Translations under genes and position numbers: made by a program
Notes under the pieces: generated by a model
The model's database searches: none
Told to the model about the DNA's origin: nothing
Seen by the model: the letters and a program-made list of their open reading frames with translations, nothing else
Assembly: GCA_019188255.1 (NCBI GenBank)
Contig: JAETXT010000004.1
Location: 5,208,001 to 5,272,000, forward strand
Origin: Verticillium longisporum
Lineage: Eukaryota; Ascomycota; Sordariomycetes; Glomerellales; Plectosphaerellaceae
DNA length: 64,000 bases
Direction: 5' to 3'
Shown: piece by piece, positions 11,161 to 22,637 of the stretch
Position numbering within the stretch: position 1 is the stretch's first letter
How the letters are laid out: each line of letters begins with the position of its first letter

Positions 11161-11591
11161 TCATTGATCAGCGACATGAGTATCAAACCCGTCTGACAAC
11201 GCGGAATCTACCACGTCATGCTTGTCGTTGTGAACCTGTGGCAAGGTGGAGAACATGCTGGGTATGAATATCTCCGGAAGCGGGTAGATTCGAAGCTACG
11301 AGCAGTCAGTCAGGCACGACCTGTTTCGGAAGCATCTCATCTTACGATCTCGTCCTTTGTAGGCGGAAATGACGCTTGATCCGGCTCGCTCGTAAAGACC
11401 CATGTGCGGCGATTGTATTCGATGAAGGTGTACACCTTGGCTTGACAATCTTGCGACAGATCATGCGCCCTGCGCAAGAACGTCTTGCGGCGCTTGGAAA
11501 ACTTGGTGGCTGCACGCTTCCGACTTTTGCGGATCTCCTCTGGGTCGTACGGCTTCAGGGGGAGCGGAGTTATCTGCTGACGTTTCGACAT
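11161..11591 (-). CDS. Short MADS/SRF-like protein, two exons
   Basis: Exon 1 is 11591-11346 and exon 2 is 11295-11161, split by a 50-base GTAAGA...TAG intron, giving exactly 126 residues plus stop. Residues 20-60 carry the MADS-like core: RKRAATKFSKRRKTFLRRAH followed by D-L-S-Q-D-C-Q-A-K-V-Y-T-F-I-E-Y. The tail encoded by exon 2 is compact and acidic. The protein is much shorter than Mcm1 or Rlm1 and lacks their long activation regions, like other lineage-specific fungal MADS-like proteins. It resembles the LTR-truncated gene at 778-1173, so two members lie about 10 kb apart. It sits directly downstream of the captain recombinase, on the same strand. Confidence 0.6.
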
Positions 11592-11866
11592 GTTGTCAAA
11601 GCGAACGCGACTGCAACTTCGTAGGGCGGCTTATTCGCCGTGCAAAAACTGTTACTCCTTTCGCAGACATCCCACTTTGTATTATATCTTACACATAAAT
11701 ACAGAGGGCGGACCTCATTGCCTGTTGCCGGAAGTCATTTTGCGTGAGGGGAGCCAAGCGCGGGATCCCGCTTCGTGTTCGGTTTTTAAGCGCCCGCATG
11801 TTGTTCGATTTCAAATTCGGCAAACAGGTACCACAGATGGTGTCTTTTGCAATAGCGCCATTGGGA

Positions 11867-14606
11867 CTACACCCGTATGCTCTTCTTCCCCATACCCATC
11901 CCGCCCAGCCCAGCTGCCTCAGGCTCTTCATCAGACTTCCTGTTCCCTGTCTGGCCCTTGTAACCATGCACTTCCCAAGTGTGTTCGCGCCAGCACTCAA
12001 TCCCTTCGATCCAAACTTCTACCCCCGCGTTTTTGCATTCCTGGCAGGGAAAAGGCTCATCGAAGAGGCCTTGATGCAGGTGCGCCGAGTTCATATGCCT
12101 TGAAAACCCATTGCCGGCAGCGAACTGTCCCTGGCAAAGCTTGCATTCCGCCTTTCGGGGTGATCTGATGCGGCGAGATCGCCCTGAGCTGGCCGGCGAC
12201 GATTTCTGAGGGCGATATGGTGCGTTGCGTTTCCCGTGGTATCTCGTAGCATGGATGATCCATTCGGACAGCCCATTGATGATGATTTCTTTCTTATCTT
12301 GCGACAAGCATTCGGGGCAGTGGAACGGTGTTGAAAATGTGTCTCTATGAATGCTTGCCACGTGTCTGTTCAGAGCATATCTGCTGCTCAGTGGTTTACA
12401 ACCGAACAGACACCGATATTCAGTAGCCATGTTGACTCCTATGTGTCCTTTCTCCACTGGCAATGGCGGCTCAATCGTCGGCGGCTGCAAGAAAAGCTGC
12501 TTGTCTGCCTCTTTATCGATGCCATGACTCGTGAGTATTGTAGTCGCAGTGCTTTCGAGGTGCTCGACCTCCGAGAATCTGTTAGAGAGGAAAGCGACAA
12601 GGAGGTCAATGTATTTTGTCGTGGCCAGCATGTCGATTCCCGAACATCGTACCATGTAGCGGCTGATAATCGTCGCGGCTGCTGAACTGACAGTATGGCG
12701 TCCGGCTTTCGGACGCGTCGTTCTGCTGACGAGGTGCTCTGTTGAACGTCCCTGGCCCCTTAACTTGTCGGCCTCAAGAAAGTATTCCTCACGACGTTGC
12801 ATGACTTGGAGTTTCGACAGTGTTGCCACAATATGGCCACGCCGAGATGCAATCCTCTGTGCGTTCTCTTTGTCAGCTGCCGTTGTACGTGGGATCTCGG
12901 CAAGTTGCTTGTCGAGCTCTTGTATATCCCTCCGCTGATTCCACTTTGCGTAATCCTCTGGATGCGGGTCTATAGGCGCGTTATCATCACGTGTGAGTAG
13001 GGACTGTCGAAGAAATTCGAAAAGAAGCTCATTGTCTCCCGCAACAGTAGAAAAGGCGATAGCAGCCAGGTTCTCTTTTGTATGAACCGGCTGATAGCTC
13101 TTTCGGAACACAGCCTCCGTATTCGAGATGATGTGACTGCGTACTGCGGACGTCAAGGATCCTGAATGTGTTCAGCTTGATCTTCTTGGTGGTCATTGTA
13201 GGGCGCTGCATGTCTTACCATCCACTCGTCCAGCCGCGCCTACGCGCAAGGAGTAGGGGCGATCCATTCTTCGGCAGCCTAGCACGAGCAGAGTGCGCTG
13301 CCATATTTGATGGTACTTTTGGGGCGATATCTCGAATATGGGGCGTTCCAGCATGGATTTATCCCACGGCAGTGGTATAAGATGTTGTCCTTGCAGATTT
13401 GGTACCGACAGCATCTCGAGAGCCGAGCCATACTTTCCGCTGAATGCTTTATCCTTGAGAGCCTTGCTGATGATCAAGCTTGACAGGTCGGTGAGAAGGC
13501 AAGGCATGGACGTCACACTAAATGACAGTCTGGCAAAATCACAAGTCAGCAGGATACAAGTGCCATTTCTGAACAGAGCGGCCTGACTTGTGGTCTTGAC
13601 TATCCATCACCTTGTTGTGTTGCTGTTTGTTGTGCAACACAGTGGGCGTAGCTACCAGTCGTGGGTGAGCTTTGCGGGAAGGATCCTGCACCAGATCCAG
13701 TCTGACTTGGCTATACAGAAAGCGCGTCAATGTCCCCTGACGAAAGCCTCCGATGGCCATCATCAAAACCACAAAGTGGAAGGCAACGCGTTCAGATGCG
13801 GTGCAGGGGATATCGTCTGCCCGTCGCCACAATGTCGTCAAAATCAACAAGACATCTTTCTCAGTCATCTCCACCTTCTCGAATGTTTGGTCGCGTTGTA
13901 ATCCCAGCGAGTCTGTCAGTCCCTCTCGGATCCACTAGCGAACTCTGACTTCAGCAAGTGTGGCATAAAGCGCTGCGGACAGCACCTCGGCGACTCACCA
14001 GACTGATTTTGGACACCGGTCCTGTGCAACGCTCTGACACCGACAGCGTCCAGTGTGCCGAGTTCTTTGGATCACTTCTCCTTTTTGCCTGCAGAACGTG
14101 ACCGTCGGCATGCCTTACCAAGCCCTTCCAAACTTCCAAGATCGTCTTGGTGCAAGTCACAGTCCTCGCAAGCTCATATTCTTCCGGTCCCAGACTGACC
14201 CGTTTCTCCAATGAGTTGACGACATAATCTTGAAGAAAGGCCTGGCAGTATCCTATTGATTCGGAGGTTTCGTCACAGAGCCGAAGCCAGATGTCATCCG
14301 GGTCCAAGCCTAGCACATTGCGGAAAAAGCTGCAGATTGGCTCAGCATTCACTCATGGTCTTCGGAGCACTCAAGGCGAACTTACTTTTGCCACTTTTGA
14401 TACGAGCTCTGCCTTTGCTTCCTCGTGACGGCAGTGACTGATGCCCTGTCGGCGATCGGCTCTGCCTGGAACTGGGCTAAGGCTTCACGGGCTTTTCGCT
14501 GTCGCTCCTGACTCATGGAGAGATGGGACAGTGGTCCGACGCGAACGGCAGTCGCCCCAGGTGCCATCGCGGGTGGCTGGAACTCTGGAGGGAAGACGCA
14601 AGACAT
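11867..14606 (-). CDS. Starship captain-type tyrosine recombinase (DUF3435), 834 aa
   Basis: Five exons join cleanly: 14606-14386, 14329-13999, 13934-13588, 13529-13219 and 13161-11867 (2505 bases, 835 codons with stop). All four introns (56, 64, 58, 57 bases) are GT-AG and most show CTGAC or similar branch points. The fold is the DUF3435 (PF11917, 'FluG domain') family, the tyrosine recombinases that move Starship elements. Expected catalytic residues are present: Arg about 249 in IGGFRQGTL, Tyr 392 and Arg 395 in PYSLR, and Tyr about 426 in RKSYQPVH. The C-terminal third carries four C2H2-like fingers, each closed by H-x4-H (for example CKLC...H-x4-H). Captains cut and join DNA at the element ends. 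The intact frame suggests a functional or recently functional protein. It reads leftward, into the accessory genes. Confidence 0.85.
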
Positions 14607-15661
14607 CGTGCCGGTCGCAGTGTGCGAAAGCAAAGGGTAGAAGGGGGAGCGCGCGTTCGGATTGCTCAAAGTTTAACGTGTAATGACCATGCAGGAGGTC
14701 CAGAAGAGCGCCCGTGAGGCAGGCGCAGGAAGAGAGGTCTGAAATATGAACGCCAAACAGGATGCTAGATGCCAGATGCCAGGAACGAAATGTCGAACAA
14801 TACGTGCCGGCTGGAACGAGACGGGGAGAAGGATGCCGTTGTTGAGACGAAGGGTGGGTGGCACAAGACGGACAGTTTATTATAGTCAAGGAACCATGGG
14901 GGCGGGCATCTCTCTTAACCCTGTTAGTTGCACCCAAGAAATGACGCCTCATCCCCTTGCCTCACACTTGGAAGCCATGCTAGCTTATCACTCAGGCGGG
15001 CTTGCATGGTATTCGTCAGTTGCAGTAGGGGTGGGCATGGTTCGGGTGTGCACGTCGACGCTCTTACTGCGCTGAACGAGACGTTTCGAGGGCGCCTACT
15101 GCAGCCGCCTGTAAGGCGGCGAGTTTGTCTCCCAACAGAGTCGCACTGTGCACCCTTCCGCCACCTCACCTACAAAACGCCGGCCAAAGCGTGGCACTCT
15201 GACAGTGTGGCTACTCCTTTGGACACTACTGATCAAGGTGGTGTCCAATGACGGGCCATCAAGACAGACGTGACAAAGCCAGGTATGTGGCCGCTTTAAA
15301 GCACGTGAACCCCACTCGCAGATCCGCCGGATCCTCCCAGGCGCGAGTTCGCAAGCTAAAGTTCAATTGAGACCACCATCTGAATCCGCGCTACGCTCAA
15401 TGTCACGACGTCGCGTCCAGCATGTCACAAGAGGCATGTCCTATTGGACCTGGCATTGGCCGTATGGACGACAACGCACCTGCGACCCCGAAGCCGAGCA
15501 GCATGCTTCTTCACAACGAACGGGCGATCGTAGCCAACGAAAGGCGAGACTTTCGGTCACCTCTATCATCACGCAGTCTAAGAAAAAGGTGCATCTCCTT
15601 GAATGTCAATGACGGAAGCGACTGACATGCGGAATTGACCCTGTACACCACGCTCTTGATT
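14607..15661. other. Spacer upstream of the captain
   Basis: Probable captain promoter. A 67-codon plus frame from ATG 15422 to 15625 looks mildly protein-like but has no recognisable domain and no splice support; I do not call it a gene. No terminal inverted repeat was recognised by eye. Confidence 0.35.
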
Positions 15662-15964
15662 TCACCGAGAACGAGAGACTAGAATAACATCTGTGCTCAA
15701 GGCAAATGGCGCGTGGTTGGATTCATTTATCCTTGCGGCAGGACTCCAGTAGTCAACCCAGAGAAACAACATGGGTTTCTTGCTGACTAGCACGAAAGGC
15801 GTCCGCCTGAAGTTGCCGTACCTGGCGGTGACTAGAGCATAGCACTGTGGTGTGGGAGGTCAGTTTTTGCAGTATTTACCATTCAGACGCTTAATCTGGT
15901 CATGAAACTCTTCCAACGTGGTCCAGTCAGACAAGGGCAGCAGATGGCTTAGGATGACCTTCAT
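15662..15964 (-). CDS. Small two-exon hypothetical protein, 84 aa
   Basis: Exon 1 (15964-15880) and exon 2 (15831-15662) join through a 48-base GTAAAT...TAG intron containing a good AACTGAC branch point, giving exactly 85 codons with stop. Exon 1 reads naturally (SDWTTLEEFHDQIKRL). Exon 2 contains TPFVLVSKK and WVDYW, a faint echo of the VKKKDG...VDYR block of retrotransposon reverse transcriptase, so a domesticated or decayed retroelement piece is possible. No known family is assigned. It is the only plausible gene between the captain and the 5S rRNA fragment. Confidence 0.35.
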
Positions 15965-18789
15965 GGTGGTGGTGCAACACAAGAACGGGAGTGAAGGGCA
16001 AGACTAGGCGTGTAACCAGGACACATCGTACTTGTGCATGAGAACTAGCAGCACCAAGTGAAGCGTTTTCCTTCACTTCATACTTGCAACTAACCTCCTC
16101 ACTTGCAACGAGGAAACAGCCAACGCAGAACCGGGGAGACGCAGGTCGATTTCTAACATACAACAAGTGAACTTGAATGATGACCTTCTGTGGTACCCAG
16201 CATCTGGCGTGATCGCCAAGCCCCCTCATTTAAGGCCAAAAGTGACTGCTGCGACTCGAGTTTTCAGTTCGTCAATGTTTCTCTGGTGTGATCGCACATG
16301 CCTGCTCTTCACGCTAGGTGTTGTCCAGATCAACGTGGCACTACCTTTTATGTAGATGGTCTCTCCTTTCGGGATGAATTAAGGCAGCCGTTTCCTCGTG
16401 TTTTGAGATTTTCTGTCAAAGGGTCCATGCACAGAATGAAAGAGGTCTTTTGCAGGTGATACCTGCAGTCGATTATTTAGTAGGAATAGAATGCATCTGA
16501 ATTGTTGCACTCCGTAGGGTTAATGAGGGGAATGCTGTATTGAGCCCACGTCTGGGGATCGTGTTTTTCCGTCAGCCTCAAATTGTTTAATGACTTGTGT
16601 CGTTCTCATGCCCGGCTTACAATCATGTCTGCCTGATTGGGTCTTCTCCTAAGTGGAATGAGACGCGATCACCATGTATTGGCAATATATTTGAGGTTTC
16701 ACTGAGCTATGTTGCCCATTGCACACGTCGGAGATGAAGGCGTTTTACTGTTTCCGTTCCCTGTTCGTATGCACAAGAAATTGCAGACTTCTTGCTACGA
16801 AAGGATTGATGATCGCTCTGATCCTAGTTGTTTCGCATATAACTGCCACTGACTCTAGCTATGACATGACATAGCACATTGCGATTTGTCATAGTGGGGT
16901 TACACATCATCTGAAATTCTGATGGGGAAGACGGTGTCCAAACGGTGGCCAATGTTTGATACCCAAACGGTGTGGCCACGGTTCTTACATGACTCTTCCA
17001 AGCTAGTATGCAGAATGTGAGGCGCCATGTCTGCATAAGCCCGTATATGCAATATGCTCCTTGTTCCCCACCGACTTCTGCAAAAAATCAAAAGCACCAC
17101 CATTCTTAGACATCTTCAACTTAGCAAAACACGGTAATCATATTGTTGGATTGAAGGGTGCGTTCCTCCAGCGCAGCGAACTATCGACGACTAGCCATCT
17201 GCTTGATACCCTTCTTAACCCTTGATGGAACCGTAACTGGATTCTTTATTGCGCATTGCCAGTGGCCTAAGCTGGTGACTCAAAGCTTGCCCTCGAAAGC
17301 CTGGTTCGCACTAGTTTATGAGTCTACTGTAGGTTAATGGTGTCGGCTGAGAAATCTGGAACATACAGCGTATAGCCCGATCGTAGCCTGGCCTTGCTGC
17401 AGTTGTATAAGTCAGCCCTGGCGGCTTGGCCGACACGAACGAACGCACACTTGTAGACTTATCACGTGACCTCTTCTCATCCTAGGCCGACTCAGCCATC
17501 GTCGGAGCAGAACTCAACCGTTGAGTGTCACTTTACGGAGCGGACAGATGAGCCCTCATCTTCTTGTTACAATCCTAACATTTCTCTTTATCAGCAGCCA
17601 TAGCAACCTTGAAAATCTGACCTGGTGAATGACTTCACCTCTTTTCCTATGGCAGCACAGGATTCCAGAGGAAAAGTCGAAGATAAACATTTCCTTGGGT
17701 CATATGTGAAAGATCACGTGATTCTCCATCCTCTGCTTCATTCACCATGCAAAGTAAGGCGGTCAAAAGCGCGACTTCAATAGCTAGTTTGGGGTCGAGG
17801 CGAATTCCTGAATCGAAAGGGGGGTTCATTGACGAGGCAGGGGTTCAAAAAGTCTCAAGGACATTCAGCATGGCCTTCAAAGCGGCGGGCTCCGCCCATT
17901 GCCGCTGGAATTTTCGCACACGATCATTGGGATGTCATCAGTATCAGCCGTGCCGAAAGTCAAAGCACACACTGTACCCGGCCGCAGGTTCATGACCCTA
18001 CTACCATGCTTGGAAGAAAAGTTTGCCATATTTGGAGGACATTTCTCCGAACCATGATCCATGTAAGGGGAATATTATATAAGAGATCCATCTTGTCCGC
18101 CTGATCGGGCCAAACCTGATTGCCAGGGTAATGAGCTATTATTAGCGAGCTATCGGAATAACTATAGGCCGAGCGAAGCCGAATCGCCATCGGAGACGTA
18201 ATATATAATAGAGTACAGCTTACCCCCTCGCAAAGACATCCCTCCGCCTCTATTTAATCAATATCACACAACTATTTCTTTTCTTTTTCCTTAGAAATCC
18301 GTTGAGTTCCGAGTGTGCAGAGTTACAAAATTAGAGCTAATCCCCCTTTCCTGCTAACTATCACTAAACGCTGACATTTTGCCTATCTACCAACTGCGGC
18401 AAGAGAATCAATGGCCGTCCTTGAGGTAAGGAGGGTGGCTGTAACCTATTGGAAGTCCCGTGCACCGCCACATCGCGTCTCAGCAGCTCTGCTCGGTTTT
18501 CTTGGTGGCGGCAGATCTTTGGGGTAGAGCAAATCAGTATAGTAACGACACTTCTTCCTGTCTACCTTATTAATGGTAGGTGAGCCACTAATCCCCTGTC
18601 GTCGTTTTTCTACTTGACGGGAAGCTGGATTGGAGTGCAGCACTAGTGGCATGATTTCCGAAAACATGTTCCAGTCTTCTGTCCGTGTAGAAATTGGTCA
18701 GCTGCGGGTTGGTGGATGGGTCAAGACCCACCCCCACCCATGGGATGTCTTGGTACCTTTAAGGCAAGGAGTGTAAAAGCGGCGGCATG
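15965..18789. other. Gene-poor accessory spacer
   Basis: About 2.8 kb with no convincing gene. A minus frame at 16900-17103 contains a readable piece (HTSLEESCKNRGHTVWVS) that I cannot place. Several AT-rich patches and TATATATA-like steps occur near 18190-18260. If the Starship model is right, this is element DNA between its 5' edge and the captain. Confidence 0.35.
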
Positions 18790-18935
18790 CCATAGAAGAA
18801 CTGGTGAGCTTTGTCTTCCAGTTCCTGACACCTGTGATGCACTTTCCGGCACTCACAACTCCTCACCATAATGTTATAAGGGTCGGACCAGTAGTTGGGT
18901 GGGTGACCACCAGCGAATCCCTGATGTTGTATGTT
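18790..18935 (+). rRNA. 5S rRNA gene fragment, 3' part conserved
   Basis: From about 18881 the sequence matches the 3' third of a fungal 5S rRNA: AGTAGTTGGGTGGGTGACC, then ACCAGCGAATCCC, then TGTTGTATG and a T run that would end Pol III transcription at about 18935. The 5' part to its left is not recognisable beyond short similarities (a CATAG near 18790, CTTCC near 18815, TCGGACC just before the match). Intact 5S genes are about 119 bases, so this is a broken copy or a junction. Filamentous ascomycetes carry dispersed 5S genes, so a single copy here is expected. The break coincides with the change from accessory to core genes. Confidence 0.7.
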
Positions 18936-19730
18936 TTTGATTTTTGGCAATTGTTTCCAGATTCTGGTATCGCGATTTACGACTGAGCAGCGTTTTCTTT
19001 TTGTTAAAGGGTGGCGTTGGGCCGCATTTCTGGCCGCATAATGTTGCTGTAATGGTGGTTGGTTGGCTGCAGTATTCTCCGGCGTTTCCCCCTGAAATTC
19101 ATCGACCAGTCTAAGTGTGTATCCTCACTTCTGTCTGTTAGAGCAAACCAGACAAACGTAGTCACATATAAAAGGCATGTATACGCCTACAGACAACAAG
19201 AAACAGTTCTTGATGTGGTTCCAAAAACTTGTGTACTATCTGATTGAAATTCGAGATCCCGATCTTTGGAAGTAGGGTTAGAGGTGGTACAAGGGTGATG
19301 CCCGGGATTATGTGCCTTTCTTCGGGCGCCAAATGGATGAACGAGGGCGCGGGAAACGATTGAAAATAAATCGCAACAAAGCAAAGAAAGTCATCCTCCG
19401 TCCCTCGGCATGCAGCGAAACTATTCTGAAGCTGCATAGTTGCCATAGTATAGTTGTCATTCCCAATTCGCTTCTCTTACTATGCTGTGACACTCTCGTC
19501 GGCCAGGTCGACTGGAGGGAGTGACAGGGAGTGACTCAGGACAACAGGACGTTGCCGCATCTCGGCTCGATGAAAGTACATACACCTCTGACCACCCGAT
19601 GACTAGGCCATTCGTCATGAACGAATCAGAAACTACACCTTCACAAGCACCGAGGACGCACGACTGGCCCGCTTGACATCGAAATTTACATTGGATTCCC
19701 CTACACTATTCTACAGATACAACCGTCTTA
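18936..19730. other. Intergenic between 5S fragment and core genes
   Basis: No gene seen; contains the 3' end of the PPR gene on the minus strand at its right edge. Confidence 0.35.
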
Positions 19731-22274
19731 TCACGCCTCTTCCTGCATCAGGCCGCAGTCCCGAGCCACAAACCAAAAGGCCTGCTTATAATAGCGCCCA
19801 TCTGGGTCCGTAGAGAGCGGCCGCGCTTGCTTCCTGACCGTGGTCACGAGCTTCTGGGCCTCCTCCCACTCGCGCGCCGCCGTCAGCGAGCGCAGGATGG
19901 GCTCGAGGACCGACAGCGAGGGCCAGATGCCCCAGTCGTCCATGTCGTAGAAGATTTCGAGGGCGGCGCGAACCTCGCCGGCGGCGTGGAAGTGGCGCAT
20001 GACCGTCTCCCAGAAGATGCGGTCCGTCAGGACGCGCGTGCGCGAGCGGCGGTCTGTAATGAGGGCGCGGATGGCGTCCCAGTCGCGGGGACGGCGGGAG
20101 AAGTAGTACTCGAGGAGGATGGTACAGAGCTGCGGCGATGGCTGCAGCCCCGAGGCACGGAGATGCGACAAACCGGCCCCGATGGGGCCCTTCGCGCCCT
20201 CGCCAGAACGCACAAGAAGGTGTAGCATCTTGGCGTACGTCTGCTGGTTCGGTTCGAGACCGCAAGTGGCCATCTCGGCGAAGACGCGTCGAACAGTGAC
20301 GCGCTGGGCATCGGGATCCTGCATAGACATCTCGGCGAGCGCGGTCTCGAGAATAATCGTAAAGGTGGCACTGTCCGGGTTGATCCCCGAATTCTTCATG
20401 CTCGAGAGGATGTTGTCAGCCTCCTCCATGCGACCCTTCTTGAGCATGTACCCGAGAAGCTTGTTGTAGGTGAATATGTCAGGCTCAATTCTCTGGCTGT
20501 TGGCCCAAGCGAGAACGTCCTGGACAGAGCTCATGCGGTCATTTCGAAGGAAGCCTGAGATGGCAGCATTGACGCTGCTAATGTCTGGCTTCACAGCCTT
20601 GTGTTGAGTACCGTTGGCCGCCGCCTCCTCCCAAATAGCTTGCATCTCTGTCAACACCTTCATGCCAGCGTTGGGATTGCCCAGAGCGCCGTTAGCAGAG
20701 ATCCTGCTCGACCAAATGTGGTGATCGAGCTCCATGCCACTCTCAACGACCTGGTTCCACAATAGTTGGACTGATCGAAGCCTCTTGGCAATCTTCCAGC
20801 CTTCCATCATAGAGGTATATGTCCTGATGGTCGGCACTAAACCAATGGTGTTCATGTAGTACATTGTCTGGTTCGTAAATGACTCCCAAAACTTGTCTCC
20901 ACCGGACCCGTGTTTGCTGCAGCACTGGTTGAGCACGTAGTCGAACAACTCGGGGCACTGCCTCAGCTTGTCGGCCCTGTCAGTATCGCTGACAGGATTT
21001 GTGAGTTCCTCCCAGGCCTCTCGTAATCCGTTGGCATCGTTGAGTTTGAAAAGTGTACTCAAGCGCTTGTGCCAGGCTGAATACGAGATGCGTTTGGTTG
21101 GCACCTTGACGTTGGCATGCGCCGTCTTGGTTGGCGAGTGAAACTCAATCGGCTGTTTTGGCTTGCTCTGAATGCGCGCTTGCAACGGTGCCCAGTCAAT
21201 GCGTGGCGCGACGTATTCCCACAACGCCGGATTTGCCGTGAAATGCGACTCGAGCCGGGCTGCGTCGAAAGGCTGGACAAAAACCTTCAATTCCTTCTTC
21301 ACCGCCTCAAGGGCCTCTGTAGACGCGGCGGATTGCGCCCTGGGGTCCGACAGTAGGACGAATGTGGTGGCGAGAACCACGACCAGCTTCTTGGGATCTA
21401 GAGAGACGAGCAACGGGAACTCAACGTGGCAGTTGTAGAGCGGGTCGCTTATGTTCCGTGGGTTTCGTGGTGTCGGGCGTCGTGTGTCAAGGCCGCGAGC
21501 CTTGTAGGCATGCCTCGAAAGAGACAGTCCCTTCCAGCACCCAAGCAAGTCTTCTAAAAGGCGCTGGTCGAAAAGAGCAGAGTCAACCGAAGGGCTGCCA
21601 GCCGCGTCGACCTCGGCTGGTGTTTTGGCGATGAGCCAATTCAAAAGCCCGAGGAAGGGATCCAAGCGTCCCGGTGTCTTCATTCCAATCTCTGCCAATG
21701 TGCCACATAGCTCTGAGGCCCTGGGTAGGGTTGGGTCATCGCATGCGTTGACCTTGACTTCGAGGACCGCCCGTAACGCCTCGGTCGCCTTGCTGTAGGC
21801 AAACTGCGGCAAAAGGCCGCTGTCGGATTGGCGCAGTAGGGGAAGAATATCGTCAACGACACATGCATAAAGTGCTGCAGCATAGGGTTCTTCCGGATTC
21901 TCCCTCGCGTTGTGCAGGATGGCGTCGATGTTCCGAGCTATCTGGTGAAGCTTCTGCGTGTCTGCTTCTGCCTGGGACTCGGACCGTCGGGCGCTGTTGA
22001 TCGTGCTCTCGAACAGATCGAGGGCTCGCCTCTTTGCGTTGCCATCATTAGAGCCTCGGGGTATGCGTTCGGATGTGGCAGAGCTTGGTTTATGCGTCGG
22101 AACGTGTTTGTGTCGTTTTGTCGCATCGTGGTTTGATCGGGTGGTTTTTGTCGAGTTAGTGAACGTTGAAGCTGCAGGAACCGTCGACTGGTGGCGGACG
22201 GAGGCACCCTTTGCTACCGTCTCGGCGAGGAGCCTCGATCGGCAGGTTGTGCATATCGTCCTCGCGGCAAACAT
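19731..22274 (-). CDS. Mitochondrial pentatricopeptide repeat (PPR) protein, 847 aa
   Basis: I choose ATG 22274 because it opens a classic matrix-targeting presequence (MFAARTICTTCRSRLL, Arg-rich, no acidic residues, followed by RHQS). The frame is open further upstream but without such a signal. The C-terminal half has repeated helical pairs typical of PPRs: TYTSMMEGWKIAKR, PDISSVNAAISGFLRND, PDIFTYNKLLGYMLKKGRME, PDSATFTIILETAL, PNQQTYAKMLHLLVRSG. PPR proteins bind specific mitochondrial transcripts and act in processing, stability or translation; the target is not evident. Single exon. It is the first conserved gene to the right of the 5S fragment. Confidence 0.8.
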   Translation of the reverse strand: MFAARTICTTCRSRLLAETVAKGASVRHQSTVPAASTFTNSTKTTRSNHDATKRHKHVPTHKPSSATSERIPRGSNDGNAKRRALDLFESTINSARRSESQAEADTQKLHQIARNIDAILHNARENPEEPYAAALYACVVDDILPLLRQSDSGLLPQFAYSKATEALRAVLEVKVNACDDPTLPRASELCGTLAEIGMKTPGRLDPFLGLLNWLIAKTPAEVDAAGSPSVDSALFDQRLLEDLLGCWKGLSLSRHAYKARGLDTRRPTPRNPRNISDPLYNCHVEFPLLVSLDPKKLVVVLATTFVLLSDPRAQSAASTEALEAVKKELKVFVQPFDAARLESHFTANPALWEYVAPRIDWAPLQARIQSKPKQPIEFHSPTKTAHANVKVPTKRISYSAWHKRLSTLFKLNDANGLREAWEELTNPVSDTDRADKLRQCPELFDYVLNQCCSKHGSGGDKFWESFTNQTMYYMNTIGLVPTIRTYTSMMEGWKIAKRLRSVQLLWNQVVESGMELDHHIWSSRISANGALGNPNAGMKVLTEMQAIWEEAAANGTQHKAVKPDISSVNAAISGFLRNDRMSSVQDVLAWANSQRIEPDIFTYNKLLGYMLKKGRMEEADNILSSMKNSGINPDSATFTIILETALAEMSMQDPDAQRVTVRRVFAEMATCGLEPNQQTYAKMLHLLVRSGEGAKGPIGAGLSHLRASGLQPSPQLCTILLEYYFSRRPRDWDAIRALITDRRSRTRVLTDRIFWETVMRHFHAAGEVRAALEIFYDMDDWGIWPSLSVLEPILRSLTAAREWEEAQKLVTTVRKQARPLSTDPDGRYYKQAFWFVARDCGLMQEEA

Positions 22275-22637
22275 CGCATCTTGTGGCGCAGAGCAGACAA
22301 CACGACGAGTTGGATGATTTTGCTGGGTTTGGATCATCAAATCGCACCTGTAGAATTGACGTCGGTTGAGGCTGCCAGACTGGGGTCTATCTTGTCGCCG
22401 GCCGCCACCAGCTGGCATCGAAAAACCAGGGTGCAAAAGGCATCTCGTTCCTCACAAGCACGGCGAGATTACGAACGCTCAGGTTGGTTGTTCATCAGAT
22501 TGTGATCTGTTGCTTATTGCGCGTTTCTGTGTTACATTTATTTCATTTCAGATAGAGGCATCATTCTGACCTCAGATGCGGGAATCACGCCTGGTCTCAT
22601 CTAAGCATTTGTAACAATGGACAAGTGAGAAGAGGCC

